Positions 26,771 to 34,950 of a stretch of DNA of 36,326 nucleotides are shown piece by piece (positions within the stretch are counted from its first letter, which is position 1; the number at the start of each line of letters is the position of its first letter). Position numbers and translations under genes: made by a program. This stretch comes from Deltaproteobacteria bacterium. GTDB taxonomy: Bacteria; Desulfobacterota; SM23-61. The notes under the pieces were generated by a model, which saw only the letters and a list, made by a program, of their open reading frames with translations, ran no database searches and had not been told where the DNA came from. Location: the NCBI GenBank assembly GCA_016875165.1, contig VGSF01000049.1, positions 1-36,326 on the forward strand. The letters run 5' to 3'.

Positions 26771-27517
26771 ATGGTTATCATGGAATTGAGGGATCTGCAC
26801 AAAGACTTCAGCGGGCTGAAGGTGCTCTTTGGAATCAATCTTCTCCTGCAGAAAGGGGAAAAGCATGCCATCATCGGGCCCAATGGGGCCGGCAAATCCA
26901 CTATTTTTAATTTAATCACGGGGAAATATACCCCCAGCCAAGGGAAGGTATTTTTTAAAGGGAAAGATATTACCGGTTACCTTCCCAATGAGATCACCCG
27001 CATGGGTCTGGCCCGCTCCTTCCAGATTACCAACATATTCCGCACCATGACCGTTTTTGAAAATGTGCGCAATGCTGTGCTTTCGAAGAATAACGCCCGT
27101 CTTGATGTTTTTTCCCGCCTCTCGAAGATGAACGGAATTGTGGAAGAAACGGAGCGGATCCTGTCCCAAATAGACCTCCTGGAGAGGAAAAACGAAATGG
27201 CCGGAGAACTGGCCCATGGGCATCAACGGGCTATGGAGATAGGCCTGACCATTGCTACCGATCCCGAGCTGATCCTTCTGGATGAGCCCACGGCCGGCAT
27301 GTCCACGGAAGAGACGAAAGAAGCGATAAAGCTCATCGAGCGGGTCAGCACAGGCAGGACTTTGGTAATTGTGGAGCATGATATGGAAGTGGTGTTTAGC
27401 CTGGCCCACCGGATCACGGTTATCTATTACGGGCAGGTCCTGGCTTCGGGGCCGCCTGAGGAAATTCGCAACGACCAGCGGGTTAAAGACGCTTATTTGG
27501 GCGAGGAGAAAGAGTAA
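26771..27517 (+). CDS. livG: ABC transporter ATP-binding protein LivG
   Basis: A 248-residue ATPase: Walker A GPNGAGKST at 36-44, Q-loop in ITNIF, the family-typical degenerate signature LAHGHQRAMEIG, Walker B LILLDEPTAGM, and the switch His in VEHDMEVVF. LivG usually ends with the C-terminal extension YLGEEKE, as here. It starts 12 bp after livM with AAGGAA. Confidence 0.95.
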   Translation: MVIMELRDLHKDFSGLKVLFGINLLLQKGEKHAIIGPNGAGKSTIFNLITGKYTPSQGKVFFKGKDITGYLPNEITRMGLARSFQITNIFRTMTVFENVRNAVLSKNNARLDVFSRLSKMNGIVEETERILSQIDLLERKNEMAGELAHGHQRAMEIGLTIATDPELILLDEPTAGMSTEETKEAIKLIERVSTGRTLVIVEHDMEVVFSLAHRITVIYYGQVLASGPPEEIRNDQRVKDAYLGEEKE

Positions 27518-27520
27518 AGC

Positions 27521-28228
27521 ATGCTGCTTAAGATCAGCGACCTTAACACCTTCTATGAGGAAAGCCACATCCTTCAAGGGATCTCCCTGGAAATTGACGG
27601 AGGAGAGATCGTCTCCCTTCTGGGAAGAAATGGCGTGGGTAAAACGACCACCCTCAAATCGATCATCGGTCTTTTATCCCCCCGTTCCGGTGACATCATT
27701 TTTAAAGGCCAGAATATATGCGGGATGCCCTCTTTTGAGATCGCCAACCTCGGCGTTGCCTATGTTCCCGAGGATAGAAGAATCTTCCCCCGGCTAACCG
27801 TCCGGGAAAATCTACTCATCGGTATGAAACCCTGGCAGAAGAAACAAGAAAACGGATGGACCGTGGAAAAAATATACAAATATTTTCCAGCTTTGCAGGA
27901 ACGGGACGGGCAAAAAGGGGCCTATCTTTCCGGGGGGGAACAGCAGATGCTGACCATAGCCCGAGGTTTAATGGGCAACCCAGAAGTCATGCTTTTGGAT
28001 GAGCCTACGGAAGGGTTGGCTCCCAAGATAGTAGAGACGGTGGAGCAGATCATCAGGGACATCCACAACCACGGCGTTGCCATCCTTCTTGTGGAGCAAA
28101 ACATGCGGGTCGCCCTGAGGCTGGCAAGCAGGGTTTATGTGATGAGCAAAGGGAATATAGTATTCCAGGGAACGGGCCAAGAACTCAAAGAAAACCCTGA
28201 AATTCGCCAGAAATACCTGGAGGTATAA
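27521..28228 (+). CDS. livF: ABC transporter ATP-binding protein LivF
   Basis: A 235-residue ATPase: Walker A GRNGVGKTT at 35-43, canonical signature LSGGEQQMLTIARGLM, Walker B VMLLDEPTEGLAP, the VEQN switch, and a LivF-like end (IRQKYLEV). AYVPEDRRIFPRLTVREN is the family Q-loop/switch region. It forms the ATPase heterodimer with LivG and starts 3 bp after the livG stop. Confidence 0.95.
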   Translation: MLLKISDLNTFYEESHILQGISLEIDGGEIVSLLGRNGVGKTTTLKSIIGLLSPRSGDIIFKGQNICGMPSFEIANLGVAYVPEDRRIFPRLTVRENLLIGMKPWQKKQENGWTVEKIYKYFPALQERDGQKGAYLSGGEQQMLTIARGLMGNPEVMLLDEPTEGLAPKIVETVEQIIRDIHNHGVAILLVEQNMRVALRLASRVYVMSKGNIVFQGTGQELKENPEIRQKYLEV

Positions 28229-28311
28229 AGGAGGTGAAGAAAAGCCTGGGAAGAGGGATCGTCGCAACCTTTGAACTGCTCAGAATATAATAATAAGGAG
28301 GTACTCAGCAC

Positions 28312-29553
28312 ATGAAAACAAAGTTTTTTTTATTAGCAATGGCCTTGATGGCTATATTTTTACTTGTGGCTCTGATTTCCCTGGATCGGCCTGCCCAAGC
28401 GACGAAAGGGAAGATAGTATTGGGGGTTTGCGAACCTCTTTCGGGCCCGATGAAAGACGTAGGGGACCGGTACGTCAATGCCGTGAAATTTTCCATAGAG
28501 AAGATCAACGCCCGAGGGGGGGTCCTGGGAAAAGAGCTGGTGATGATCTCGGAAGACAGCGCCTTAAAGCCCGATGTGGCCACCCGCAAGGCCACGAAGC
28601 TCATTCTTGAGGACAAGGCGGATTTCATAATGACGGGCACAGGAAGCCACATTTCCCTGGCGATGATGAAAGTGGCCGAAAAATACAAGAAAATATTCAT
28701 TACCTATGGGACGGAGGCGGCCAGCATCACGGGAAGCGAATTCAACCCCTATACTTTCAGAGCCTGCCTGAACACCGATCAGCATTCGGCGGCGATTGTG
28801 GCTTACTTTGCCAAATACACGAAATTCAAAAAATTCTATATCCTCTGCCAGGACTACGCCTTTGGCCGGGAAGCGGCTGACGGGTTCAAGAGAAAATTGA
28901 AAACCGTTCCGGGGGCTCAAATTGTGGGAGAAGATTACCATCCCATCGCAGCGAAAGATTTTGCCCCTTACGTAAGTAAAATAATGGCCTCCGGCGCCGA
29001 GGTCGTTTTGACCGGAAACTGGGGAGTGGACCTGGATAATCTGTTTAAGGCCGGGGCTTCGCTGGGCTGGAAGGTGATCACGGGAAACTATTTCCTGAAT
29101 GACCCGATCCGGTTACAGATTATTAAGGAGGCAGCTATCGGTCATGTAACCGCTGATAGTTACATGATCACCATTGATAACCCGGAGAATAAAAAATTCG
29201 TTCAAGAGTGGTACGAAAAACACAAGGGCCTGGACCTTGGTTTCTGGTATCCCGACCTCTCCATGGGGCGGGCTTATTACGCCATCCAATGGCTAGCTGA
29301 AGTGATTAAAAAAGCGAAAAGCACAGACGCTGAAAAAATCATCAAAGCCTGGGAAGGAATGAGTTTCAATCCGCCATGGGGCAAAGTGACCATGAGGGCC
29401 TGCGACCACCAGATGATCACTCCGGGTGTAGCTGCTGTCTTCCAGGAAAAAAGCGAATTTTTCCGCTTCCCCTACATCGGCAAAGCGATCATCATTCCGG
29501 AAGAAGAGCTTACGGTGCCTCCAGCGGAGACCGGAAATCCCAGGTGCAAATAA
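28312..29553 (+). CDS. livK: ABC transporter substrate-binding protein, LivK/Peripla_BP_6 type
   Basis: A 413-residue periplasmic binding protein. Residues 1 to about 30 form a signal peptide (hydrophobic core, then AQA). IVLGVCEPLSGPMKDVGDRY is the usual first lobe start; INARGGVLGKELVMISEDSA and TGTGSHISLAMMKVAEKYKK are family segments. The ATG has a strong AAGGAGG site. It is the last gene of the liv operon (livK is often first) and is followed by a clear terminator. The ligand is unknown; the adjacent acyl-CoA ligase suggests a carboxylic acid. Confidence 0.93.
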   Translation: MKTKFFLLAMALMAIFLLVALISLDRPAQATKGKIVLGVCEPLSGPMKDVGDRYVNAVKFSIEKINARGGVLGKELVMISEDSALKPDVATRKATKLILEDKADFIMTGTGSHISLAMMKVAEKYKKIFITYGTEAASITGSEFNPYTFRACLNTDQHSAAIVAYFAKYTKFKKFYILCQDYAFGREAADGFKRKLKTVPGAQIVGEDYHPIAAKDFAPYVSKIMASGAEVVLTGNWGVDLDNLFKAGASLGWKVITGNYFLNDPIRLQIIKEAAIGHVTADSYMITIDNPENKKFVQEWYEKHKGLDLGFWYPDLSMGRAYYAIQWLAEVIKKAKSTDAEKIIKAWEGMSFNPPWGKVTMRACDHQMITPGVAAVFQEKSEFFRFPYIGKAIIIPEEELTVPPAETGNPRCK

Positions 29554-29562
29554 TTTCAGCTC

Positions 29563-29603
29563 AAAGGGGCATGAAGAGAAAAAAGACTTCATGTCCCTTT
29601 TTT
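29563..29603 (+). terminator. Rho-independent terminator of the liv operon
   Basis: GGGGCATGAAG (29566-29576) pairs with CTTCATGTCCC (29587-29597) through 11 bp including one G-U, flanked by AAA and followed by TTTTTT. It lies 10 bp after the livK stop. Confidence 0.85.
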
Positions 29604-29656
29604 AGAACCTCTGAAACTTAAACCACGCCGAGCTTACCCCTGGCCAAAATCTCAGG

Positions 29657-29805
29657 CTTATTGAGCTTCGCATAATGGAACGCCGGGGTGCATCCCGATG
29701 GCCCCCCTCACCTTTCTCCTCTCCCCCCTCTGGGGGGGAGAAGGCGGGGTGAGGGGGGAAGAGTAGACCGGGTGAAGTTCCATTACTTTTGCGAAACTCA
29801 ATAAT
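29657..29805. mobile_element. 149-bp MITE-like element with TCAGG target duplication
   Basis: Terminal inverted repeats: TTATTGAGCTTCGCA...TAATGGAAC on the left, and its near complement GTTCCATTA...TGCGAAACTCAATAA on the right. The flanks are TCAGG (29652-29656) and TCAGG (29806-29810), a 5-bp target duplication. The inside is a long C-rich/G-rich palindrome (CCCCCCTCACC/GGTGAGGGGGG). Non-coding; it lies in the leader of the acyl-CoA ligase gene. Confidence 0.7.
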
Positions 29806-29853
29806 TCAGGAAGCTCCATTTTTTTTTCTTACCCAAAAAAAGAGGTACTGGAG

Positions 29854-31410
29854 ATGGATTTTGGGTATTTTTTAAGGCGACTGGACATAGGTTCCCTTGT
29901 GGATCCTGAGAAGGATGCCATAGTATTCAGGGACGAAAAGATCACTTACAGGCAGATGAGGGATAGAGCCTACAGACTGGCCAACGCCCTCAAGTCATTG
30001 GGGGTGAATAAGGGGGACCGAATCGCCGTATTCTTGAAAAACTCCCCGGAATGGTTCGACATCTTCTTCGCCCTGGCAAGCCTGGGGGCCGTGTTGACCC
30101 CTGTCAATTTTCTGTTGAAGTCAAAAGAAGTGGAATTTATCGTCAACGATTCCGGGGCTACCATCCTTTTTTGCGGGTCAGACTTTTTGGATCAAGTTGA
30201 CCTTGAGAGAAGAAATACCCCGGGTCTCCGAGAGATTATTAGTATCGGCCAGGAGAATCACCCTCCGGCATTATATTATTCAACACTTATCAAGAGAGCT
30301 CAGGCTGAATCACCCGAAGGGATAGCGATCCAAACCGATGACCTCTTTGTGCTCCAGTACACCTCCGGAACGACGGGGTTTCCCAAGGGGGCCATGCATA
30401 CTCACGGCACATTGTTGTGGAACTCCTTCCACCAAATTGGCGATTTTGCAGTCACCCCAAATGAGCGTTATCTCTGCGTACCCGGCCTATGCTGGATTGC
30501 CGGCTTCCATGATTTTACCCTGGCCGCTTTATGGATGGGGGGCACCGTGGTGGTCATGCCCAGCGGGGCCCTCGATATCGGCCATCTCCTGGGATTGATT
30601 GAAAAGGAAAGAATTACCAAAATCCTACTGGTTCCCACCATCTTGAAACAAATGATCGATTTTCCTGACCTAAGGCAATACTGCCTTGATATCCTGGAAT
30701 TTGTGGCCACGGGGGCTGAGCCTGTACCCGTCTCGGTGATCCAGAAATTCAATGAACTTCTTCCCCGAACGACGCTGCTCCAGGGCTACGGGCTTTCCGA
30801 AGGGCCCTCTATAGCGCTTTACCTGCCCAAAGAAGACGCCCTGAGGAAAATCGGCTCGGCAGGGAAACCGTCCACCAACTGCGAATTGATGATCGTAGAT
30901 GAGTCCATGAAGAGGGTTTCCCCTGGGGTGAAAGGTGAAATCGTCATCCGCAGCCCTGCTACAATGGTGGGCTACTGGAATCGCCCTGAGGATACCCAGA
31001 AAGTGTTTGAAGGGGGATGGTTGCATACCGGGGATCTGGCCGAGTACGATGAGGAAGGCTATATCTATATCACGGGCCGGAAAAAGGATATGTACATCAG
31101 CGGAGGCCTGAATGTCTACCCGGCAGAGATAGAGAACGTTATTCTGAAAGACCAGGGGGTTCACGAGGCGGCAGTCGTTGGGATCCAGGACCTTAAATGG
31201 GGAGAAGTAGGATGGGCCATTATTGTGCCCAAGGAGGGCGCAAGGATCGAAGTTGAAAAGATCGAAGAGATGTGCAAGAAGGAGCTGGCCGGTTTTAAGG
31301 TCCCGAAGAGGTATATAATCTGGGATCAACCCCTGCCCAGAACGGCTTCAGGAAAAATAAAGAAATATGAATTAAAAGAAGATGTTTGCCAGCAATCTTT
31401 AACACCCTAA
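29854..31410 (+). CDS. AMP-dependent acyl-CoA synthetase/ligase
   Basis: A 518-residue ANL-superfamily ligase that activates a carboxylic acid to acyl-AMP and then acyl-CoA. The P-loop-like motif YTSGTTGFPKGAMHTHG starts at 169; the A5 motif LLQGYGLSEGPS, the A7 region WLHTGDLAEYDEEGYIYITG, the hinge GRKKDMYISGGLNVYPAEIE, and the A10 Lys in PRTASGKIKKYEL are all present. Closest in style to medium/long-chain or aromatic acyl-CoA ligases. The ATG has an AGAGG site. Separated from livK by a terminator and a MITE, it needs its own promoter, but its position suggests it acts on the imported acid. Confidence 0.93.
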   Translation: MDFGYFLRRLDIGSLVDPEKDAIVFRDEKITYRQMRDRAYRLANALKSLGVNKGDRIAVFLKNSPEWFDIFFALASLGAVLTPVNFLLKSKEVEFIVNDSGATILFCGSDFLDQVDLERRNTPGLREIISIGQENHPPALYYSTLIKRAQAESPEGIAIQTDDLFVLQYTSGTTGFPKGAMHTHGTLLWNSFHQIGDFAVTPNERYLCVPGLCWIAGFHDFTLAALWMGGTVVVMPSGALDIGHLLGLIEKERITKILLVPTILKQMIDFPDLRQYCLDILEFVATGAEPVPVSVIQKFNELLPRTTLLQGYGLSEGPSIALYLPKEDALRKIGSAGKPSTNCELMIVDESMKRVSPGVKGEIVIRSPATMVGYWNRPEDTQKVFEGGWLHTGDLAEYDEEGYIYITGRKKDMYISGGLNVYPAEIENVILKDQGVHEAAVVGIQDLKWGEVGWAIIVPKEGARIEVEKIEEMCKKELAGFKVPKRYIIWDQPLPRTASGKIKKYELKEDVCQQSLTP

Positions 31411-31428
31411 ACCGGCGTAGCCGGAACC

Positions 31429-31635
31429 AAATAAGTAAAAGGGTTAAGTATGCTCTTGATTCTTAAAAAGGATTTGTCATAGAAATTTTGGCATGTCTAA
31501 GTGCAATTTGGTGAGCAGCGTGATTGAAATAATCAAAAGAGAGATGGCCGAGGGCCCTAAATTAGGAGCCAGGATCGAAAAGCTCATTTTGACCTAAGAA
31601 AAAGCCAAGAACAGACTTGGACCCTTTGCTTATTT
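31429..31635. mobile_element. 207-bp non-autonomous element with ~30-bp terminal inverted repeats
   Basis: Left end AAATAAGTAAAAGGGTTAAG with TATGCTCTTG; right end, read in reverse complement, AAATAAGCAAAGGGTCCAAG with TCTGTTCTTG. Between them is a 34-codon frame (31493-31597, MSKCNLVSSVIEIIKREM and a KLGARIEKLILT end) without a ribosome site, possibly a fused remnant of a transposase. The left end is related to the 3' part of the 201-bp unit at 24000-24401. No clear target duplication found. Confidence 0.5.
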
Positions 31636-31766
31636 TGCACTGGACATACCTCTGCTTCCCCCCTCCAGTTCTGTTTCTCGCAGACCCCTATCCCTAATGT
31701 CGGAATTGAAGCGTGACGAAAAAAGCCTAAAAAAATATCCTTCTAATTGTATTTAACCTGAATTAA

Positions 31767-31843
31767 ATTGTATAGGAATTTCCTTTTTTCAACTTCAGGA
31801 TCGCCTGCATCTGGATCACTTTAGACGTTTGACAATTATCCGT
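31767..31843. repeat. Dispersed repeat ATTGTATAGGAA, copy 2
   Basis: Shares about 75 bp with 24413-24487, in the same orientation. At 24.4 kb it directly abuts the GTCTAAGTGCA end; here some 260 bp separate the two parts. The rest of 31411-32112 holds no gene besides the repeats listed; a CTCTGTGCCCTCTGTGGCTAA low-information stretch lies at about 31875-31900. Confidence 0.55.
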
Positions 31844-31984
31844 TTCTTTTTCTTAATCATGGTTTTAATAACTCTGCGATCTCTGTGCCCTCTGTGGCTA
31901 ATTTAATTTTTGCCTAAAAACCATTGACCTTTCCCCTTTTCCCTGGCAATGTACCTGCTATGCCTGCAGCAGACGGGCGATGGG

Positions 31985-32094
31985 GAGATTCAGCAAGCTG
32001 GTGGGATTAAGCCTGAAAAACTTTACTCGCCGATTTTCTTCGCCATGCAGGAATCAAGAGATTCAGCAAGCTGGTGGGATTAAGCCTGAAAAAC
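31985..32094. repeat. Two 37-bp direct repeats with 36-bp spacing upstream of the DapA-like gene
   Basis: The unit beginning GAGATTCAGCAAGCTGGTGG and ending GCCTGAAAAAC is at 31985-32021 and again, identical, at 32058-32094. The period is 73 bp, close to seven helical turns, and the second copy ends 18 bp before the start codon. It could be a pair of regulator sites, a recent duplication, or (unlikely) a one-spacer CRISPR-like remnant. Confidence 0.7.
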
Positions 32095-32112
32095 CCTTAA
32101 TAGGAGGAATAT

Positions 32113-33000
32113 ATGGCTGATTTAAAAGGCGTTTGTTGTGCCCTCTGCACCACGTTCAACGGGGACGGCGGCGCCATTGATGAGGCGGCGCTGAAAAAGC
32201 ATATGGACAATATACTCTCCGCGGGCGTCCACATAATTCTGGTCTGCGGCGGGACCGGTGAATTCCCTTTTCTTTTGCCGCAGGAGAGGCGGCGGATAGC
32301 CGAAGTGGCTGCGAAGCACATCAACGGCCGCGCCCGATTGATCGTTCACGCTTCGGCCACCAATACTAAAGAATGTATCGAATACGCCAAGAACGCCGAA
32401 GGGCTGGGGGCTGACTGCGTACTCGTACTTCCGCCCTTCTTTGAAGGCCCTCGAGAGGACGGGGTTTATTACCATTTCGAGAAGGTGGCCACCTCAATCA
32501 AAATTCCGGTGATGACTTACAATATCCCGGTCCATTCCGGTTTCGACATTACCCCCGCTCTTTTCCGACGCCTTTTGAAAATCGACAATATCCGCTACAT
32601 GAAAGACAGCACGGCGGATATCGTCCGAATACAGACCCTGGTTGCGACGGGCGGGGGGATCTTTGACGGCGGCGATCCCACTTTTTTCTTTGGCCTGCTT
32701 GCTGGCTGCGCCGGTGGTGTTCTCGGCGGAGCCAATGCCCTCGCCAAAGAAACCGTCCAGCTCTACAATCTGGTCCAAACCGGGGATCTGCATGGAGCCC
32801 GGACTTTGTGGGAAAAAATGTTCCCGACCAACTTATTCCTGTGGACCCATCCTTATAACCCTTCGGTCAAAGCAGCCACCAATCTGCGCGGAGGGAAAGT
32901 CGGGCAGTGCCGCAAACCCGTCCTGCCGTTGACCGAATCAGAATTTAGGGAACTTAAAAAAGCGATGAAATCCCTGGACAGGGGAGGGGGATATATTTAA
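32113..33000 (+). CDS. Dihydrodipicolinate synthase (DapA) superfamily lyase/dehydratase
   Basis: A 295-residue class I aldolase-type TIM barrel. The Schiff-base Lys is Lys164 in RYMKDSTAD; Tyr136 in MTYNIPVHSG is the catalytic Tyr. The pyruvate-carboxylate motif reads GGTGEF (46-51), more like 5-dehydro-4-deoxyglucarate dehydratase-type members than GTTGE of true DapA. It is therefore more likely a catabolic keto-acid enzyme than lysine synthesis, although substrate specificity cannot be read from the sequence. The ATG follows TAGGAGG. About 110 bp before an FAH-family gene, with which it probably acts. Confidence 0.9.
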   Translation: MADLKGVCCALCTTFNGDGGAIDEAALKKHMDNILSAGVHIILVCGGTGEFPFLLPQERRRIAEVAAKHINGRARLIVHASATNTKECIEYAKNAEGLGADCVLVLPPFFEGPREDGVYYHFEKVATSIKIPVMTYNIPVHSGFDITPALFRRLLKIDNIRYMKDSTADIVRIQTLVATGGGIFDGGDPTFFFGLLAGCAGGVLGGANALAKETVQLYNLVQTGDLHGARTLWEKMFPTNLFLWTHPYNPSVKAATNLRGGKVGQCRKPVLPLTESEFRELKKAMKSLDRGGGYI

Positions 33001-33110
33001 AAAAACTCGGGGTGGAGGGATATAAAAGAAAATTATTTAAAAGGACTGGAAGCACTTAGGAAAATCTTATAATATAAAAAGGGAAGAAAGAGATTAAAGG
33101 AGGAAAATCC

Positions 33111-34109
33111 ATGAAATTGGTAACTTTCGGTTTAAAAGGCCGCAAAGAAAGGCGGCTCCTGCTGGGAGTTATTCTCGACGAGGATATTATATTAAATTTA
33201 CAACCGGCTGCAGCGCTTTATCTGAAAGAGTTCGAAAAAGAGAAAAATCCTTACCCGTTGGCCGCCCAGCTCATTCCTGCTAACATGGTTGGTTTTTTAA
33301 GACAAGGGAAAGCGGCCATGAACCTGGCTCGCCGAACTATGAAGGCTATAGCAAAAAGGCCAAAGACGGAAAAGAAAGGCCTAAAAGGGCTTCGAGAAGA
33401 GCCCCTATTCTTTCCTTTATCAGGGGTCTCCCTGAAGGCCCCCGTACCCCGACCGGGGAAGATCATTGCCATGGGTTTGAATTTTCGTGATCATGCCGCA
33501 GAAAATAAAGTCCCCATCCCGGAAATGCCGGTAGGTTTTCTCAAGGCCTCTTCAGCGGTGGCCGGTCCTTACGACTCCATCCTTTATCCTCCATCTACCA
33601 GACAACTGGACTATGAAATCGAACTATGCATCGTGATCGGGAAAAAAGGGAAAGATATTTCCCCAGAAAAGGCCTATGACTATGTTGCCGGTTATACGAT
33701 CATGAATGATCTCAGCGCCAGGGATATTCAAACTAAGGAAATGGGCAAGAGGCTCATCCTCCTGGCCAAAAGTCTGGATGCTTTTGGCCCCATGGGACCT
33801 TATTTGGCCACTAAGGATGAGATTCCCGATCCACATAATTTAGGAATGGAACTATGGGTGAATAAAGAGTCGGAACCAAGGCAGAGATCTTCAACGAACC
33901 AGATGATCTTCAAAATTCCCGACCTGATTGCCTACTGGTCGCAAATGACCCTGGAACCGGGAGATGTAATCACCTCTGGAACTCCGGGGGGTGTTGCTTT
34001 ATTCCGGCAGCCAGACCCGGAACGGTGGTTATTGAAACCAGGAGATGTAGTCGAAGCCAAAATCGAGAACCTGGGATTCATTAGGAATGCCATTGTTTTA
34101 GGGCGTTGA
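33111..34109 (+). CDS. Fumarylacetoacetate hydrolase (FAH) family protein
   Basis: A 332-residue enzyme with an N-terminal FAH-N-like region (1-110) and the FAH catalytic domain (115-330). Metal ligands are Glu169 and Glu171 in LDYEIELCIVIG and Asp200 in IMNDLSARD. The GLNFRDHAAE motif at 122-131 holds the catalytic His. GDVITSGTPGGVALFR is the conserved C-terminal segment. Members hydrolyse, decarboxylate or hydrate acyl-pyruvates and 2-keto acids, for example in aromatic catabolism. Strong AAAGGAGG site. The DapA-like neighbour supports a keto-acid pathway. Confidence 0.92.
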   Translation: MKLVTFGLKGRKERRLLLGVILDEDIILNLQPAAALYLKEFEKEKNPYPLAAQLIPANMVGFLRQGKAAMNLARRTMKAIAKRPKTEKKGLKGLREEPLFFPLSGVSLKAPVPRPGKIIAMGLNFRDHAAENKVPIPEMPVGFLKASSAVAGPYDSILYPPSTRQLDYEIELCIVIGKKGKDISPEKAYDYVAGYTIMNDLSARDIQTKEMGKRLILLAKSLDAFGPMGPYLATKDEIPDPHNLGMELWVNKESEPRQRSSTNQMIFKIPDLIAYWSQMTLEPGDVITSGTPGGVALFRQPDPERWLLKPGDVVEAKIENLGFIRNAIVLGR

Positions 34110-34189
34110 GTAATGACGGTTTATGAATAATTCCTTACTCAAGCACTGAGTGCCGCGAATTCCGGGCGAATTCCAGGGAGCACCATATT

Positions 34190-34324
34190 TGATGATCTCG
34201 TAAAAAGTCTTTTTTACCCCATTTTCGTCATTCCCGCGAAAGCGGGAATCCAGTTAATTCAAGCAGTTCTGGACTCCTGCTTTCGCAGGAGTGACGGCTT
34301 TTCTAACTTTTTACGAGTTTATCA
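34190..34324. mobile_element. MITE copy 1 (135 bp), TIR TGATGATCTCGTAAAAAGT
   Basis: Left TIR TGATGATCTCGTAAAAAGT; right end complement TGATAAACTCGTAAAAAGT. Flanks TATT (34186-34189) and TATT (34325-34328) are a likely target duplication. The inside carries two short palindromes (CATTCCCGCGAAAGCGGGAA and a TCCTGC..GCAGGA stem). Downstream of the FAH gene. Confidence 0.75.
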
Positions 34325-34460
34325 TATTATGGATTGCCATTTGTTTGGGGGCTGGCTTGCTGTGCCGAAGGGGAAAGACGGGGGCGATTTGTAATAAAGT
34401 TTCTTAGGCTGGCTCAGGGTTGAAAATAAGTTACCACCCAGATTATAAAATGTCAGTCGT

Positions 34461-34640
34461 TGATGATCTCGTAAAAAGTCGTCACTCCGGCCTGCCTGTG
34501 CCTGGCAGACAGGTGAAAACCGGAGTCCAGGGTATTTATAAGTATTTGAAAATACTGGATTCCGGCTGGAGTTTATCCCGATGAAAATCGGGGCCAGAAT
34601 GACGGAAAAGGGCGTTTTCAGACTTTTTACGAGTTCATCA
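34461..34640. mobile_element. MITE copy 2 (180 bp) with GTCGT target duplication
   Basis: Left TIR TGATGATCTCGTAAAAAGTC; right end GACTTTTTACGAGTTCATCA. Flanked by GTCGT (34456-34460) and GTCGT (34641-34645). The inside includes GTCACTCCGGCCTGCCTGTG and a CCCGAT/ATCGGG stem. It abuts the 3' end of the small minus-strand gene at 34645. Confidence 0.8.
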
Positions 34641-34644
34641 GTCG

Positions 34645-34800
34645 TTATTTATCTTTTTTTCGTTTTGGCGTTTTAATAACTTTTAGGCCATAGTTTGTGG
34701 TCATATAACTCTCAAAATCCCTTAGATAAGTTTTGAGGTAAGATTGTTTTTTTGTTCCCAACCTTTGCAGTTGAATCAACACTTCACGTCTGGTCAACAT
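34645..34800 (-). CDS. Small 51-aa basic protein (hypothetical)
   Basis: A 51-codon frame from ATG 34800 to TAA 34645. The product starts MLTRREVLIQLQRLGTKKQ, then SYLKTYLRDFESYM, TTNYGL and a lysine-rich tail. The LTRREVL(I)xLxxLG opening followed by a Y-x-R-D-F-E-x-Y helix looks like a genuine small helical protein rather than random translation. No ribosome site is evident, though TATAAT lies upstream on the minus strand (about 34838-34843). The stop codon touches the target duplication of MITE copy 2. Possibly a nucleic-acid-binding accessory protein; unknown. Confidence 0.45.
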   Translation of the reverse strand: MLTRREVLIQLQRLGTKKQSYLKTYLRDFESYMTTNYGLKVIKTPKRKKDK

Positions 34801-34950
34801 GGTGACAATAAATATCGCAAAAAACAGGCCAATTCCTTATAATTATACAACAAATGAATATTATTGTGCTATTTTAAATTCTCCTTTCTCGTCCATCCGG
34901 AAACAATGGAAATTAAATTCACTTTTTTCCCGATTTTATTCACTTAGATT

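Noticed and set aside
30670..31329. 219-codon minus-strand frame inside the acyl-CoA ligase.
   Set aside because: Antisense shadow of a gene with all ANL motifs intact.
31985..32094. Possible CRISPR repeat-spacer-repeat unit.
   Set aside because: Only two repeats, no cas genes and no dyad in the repeat; position at a start codon favours duplication or operator sites.
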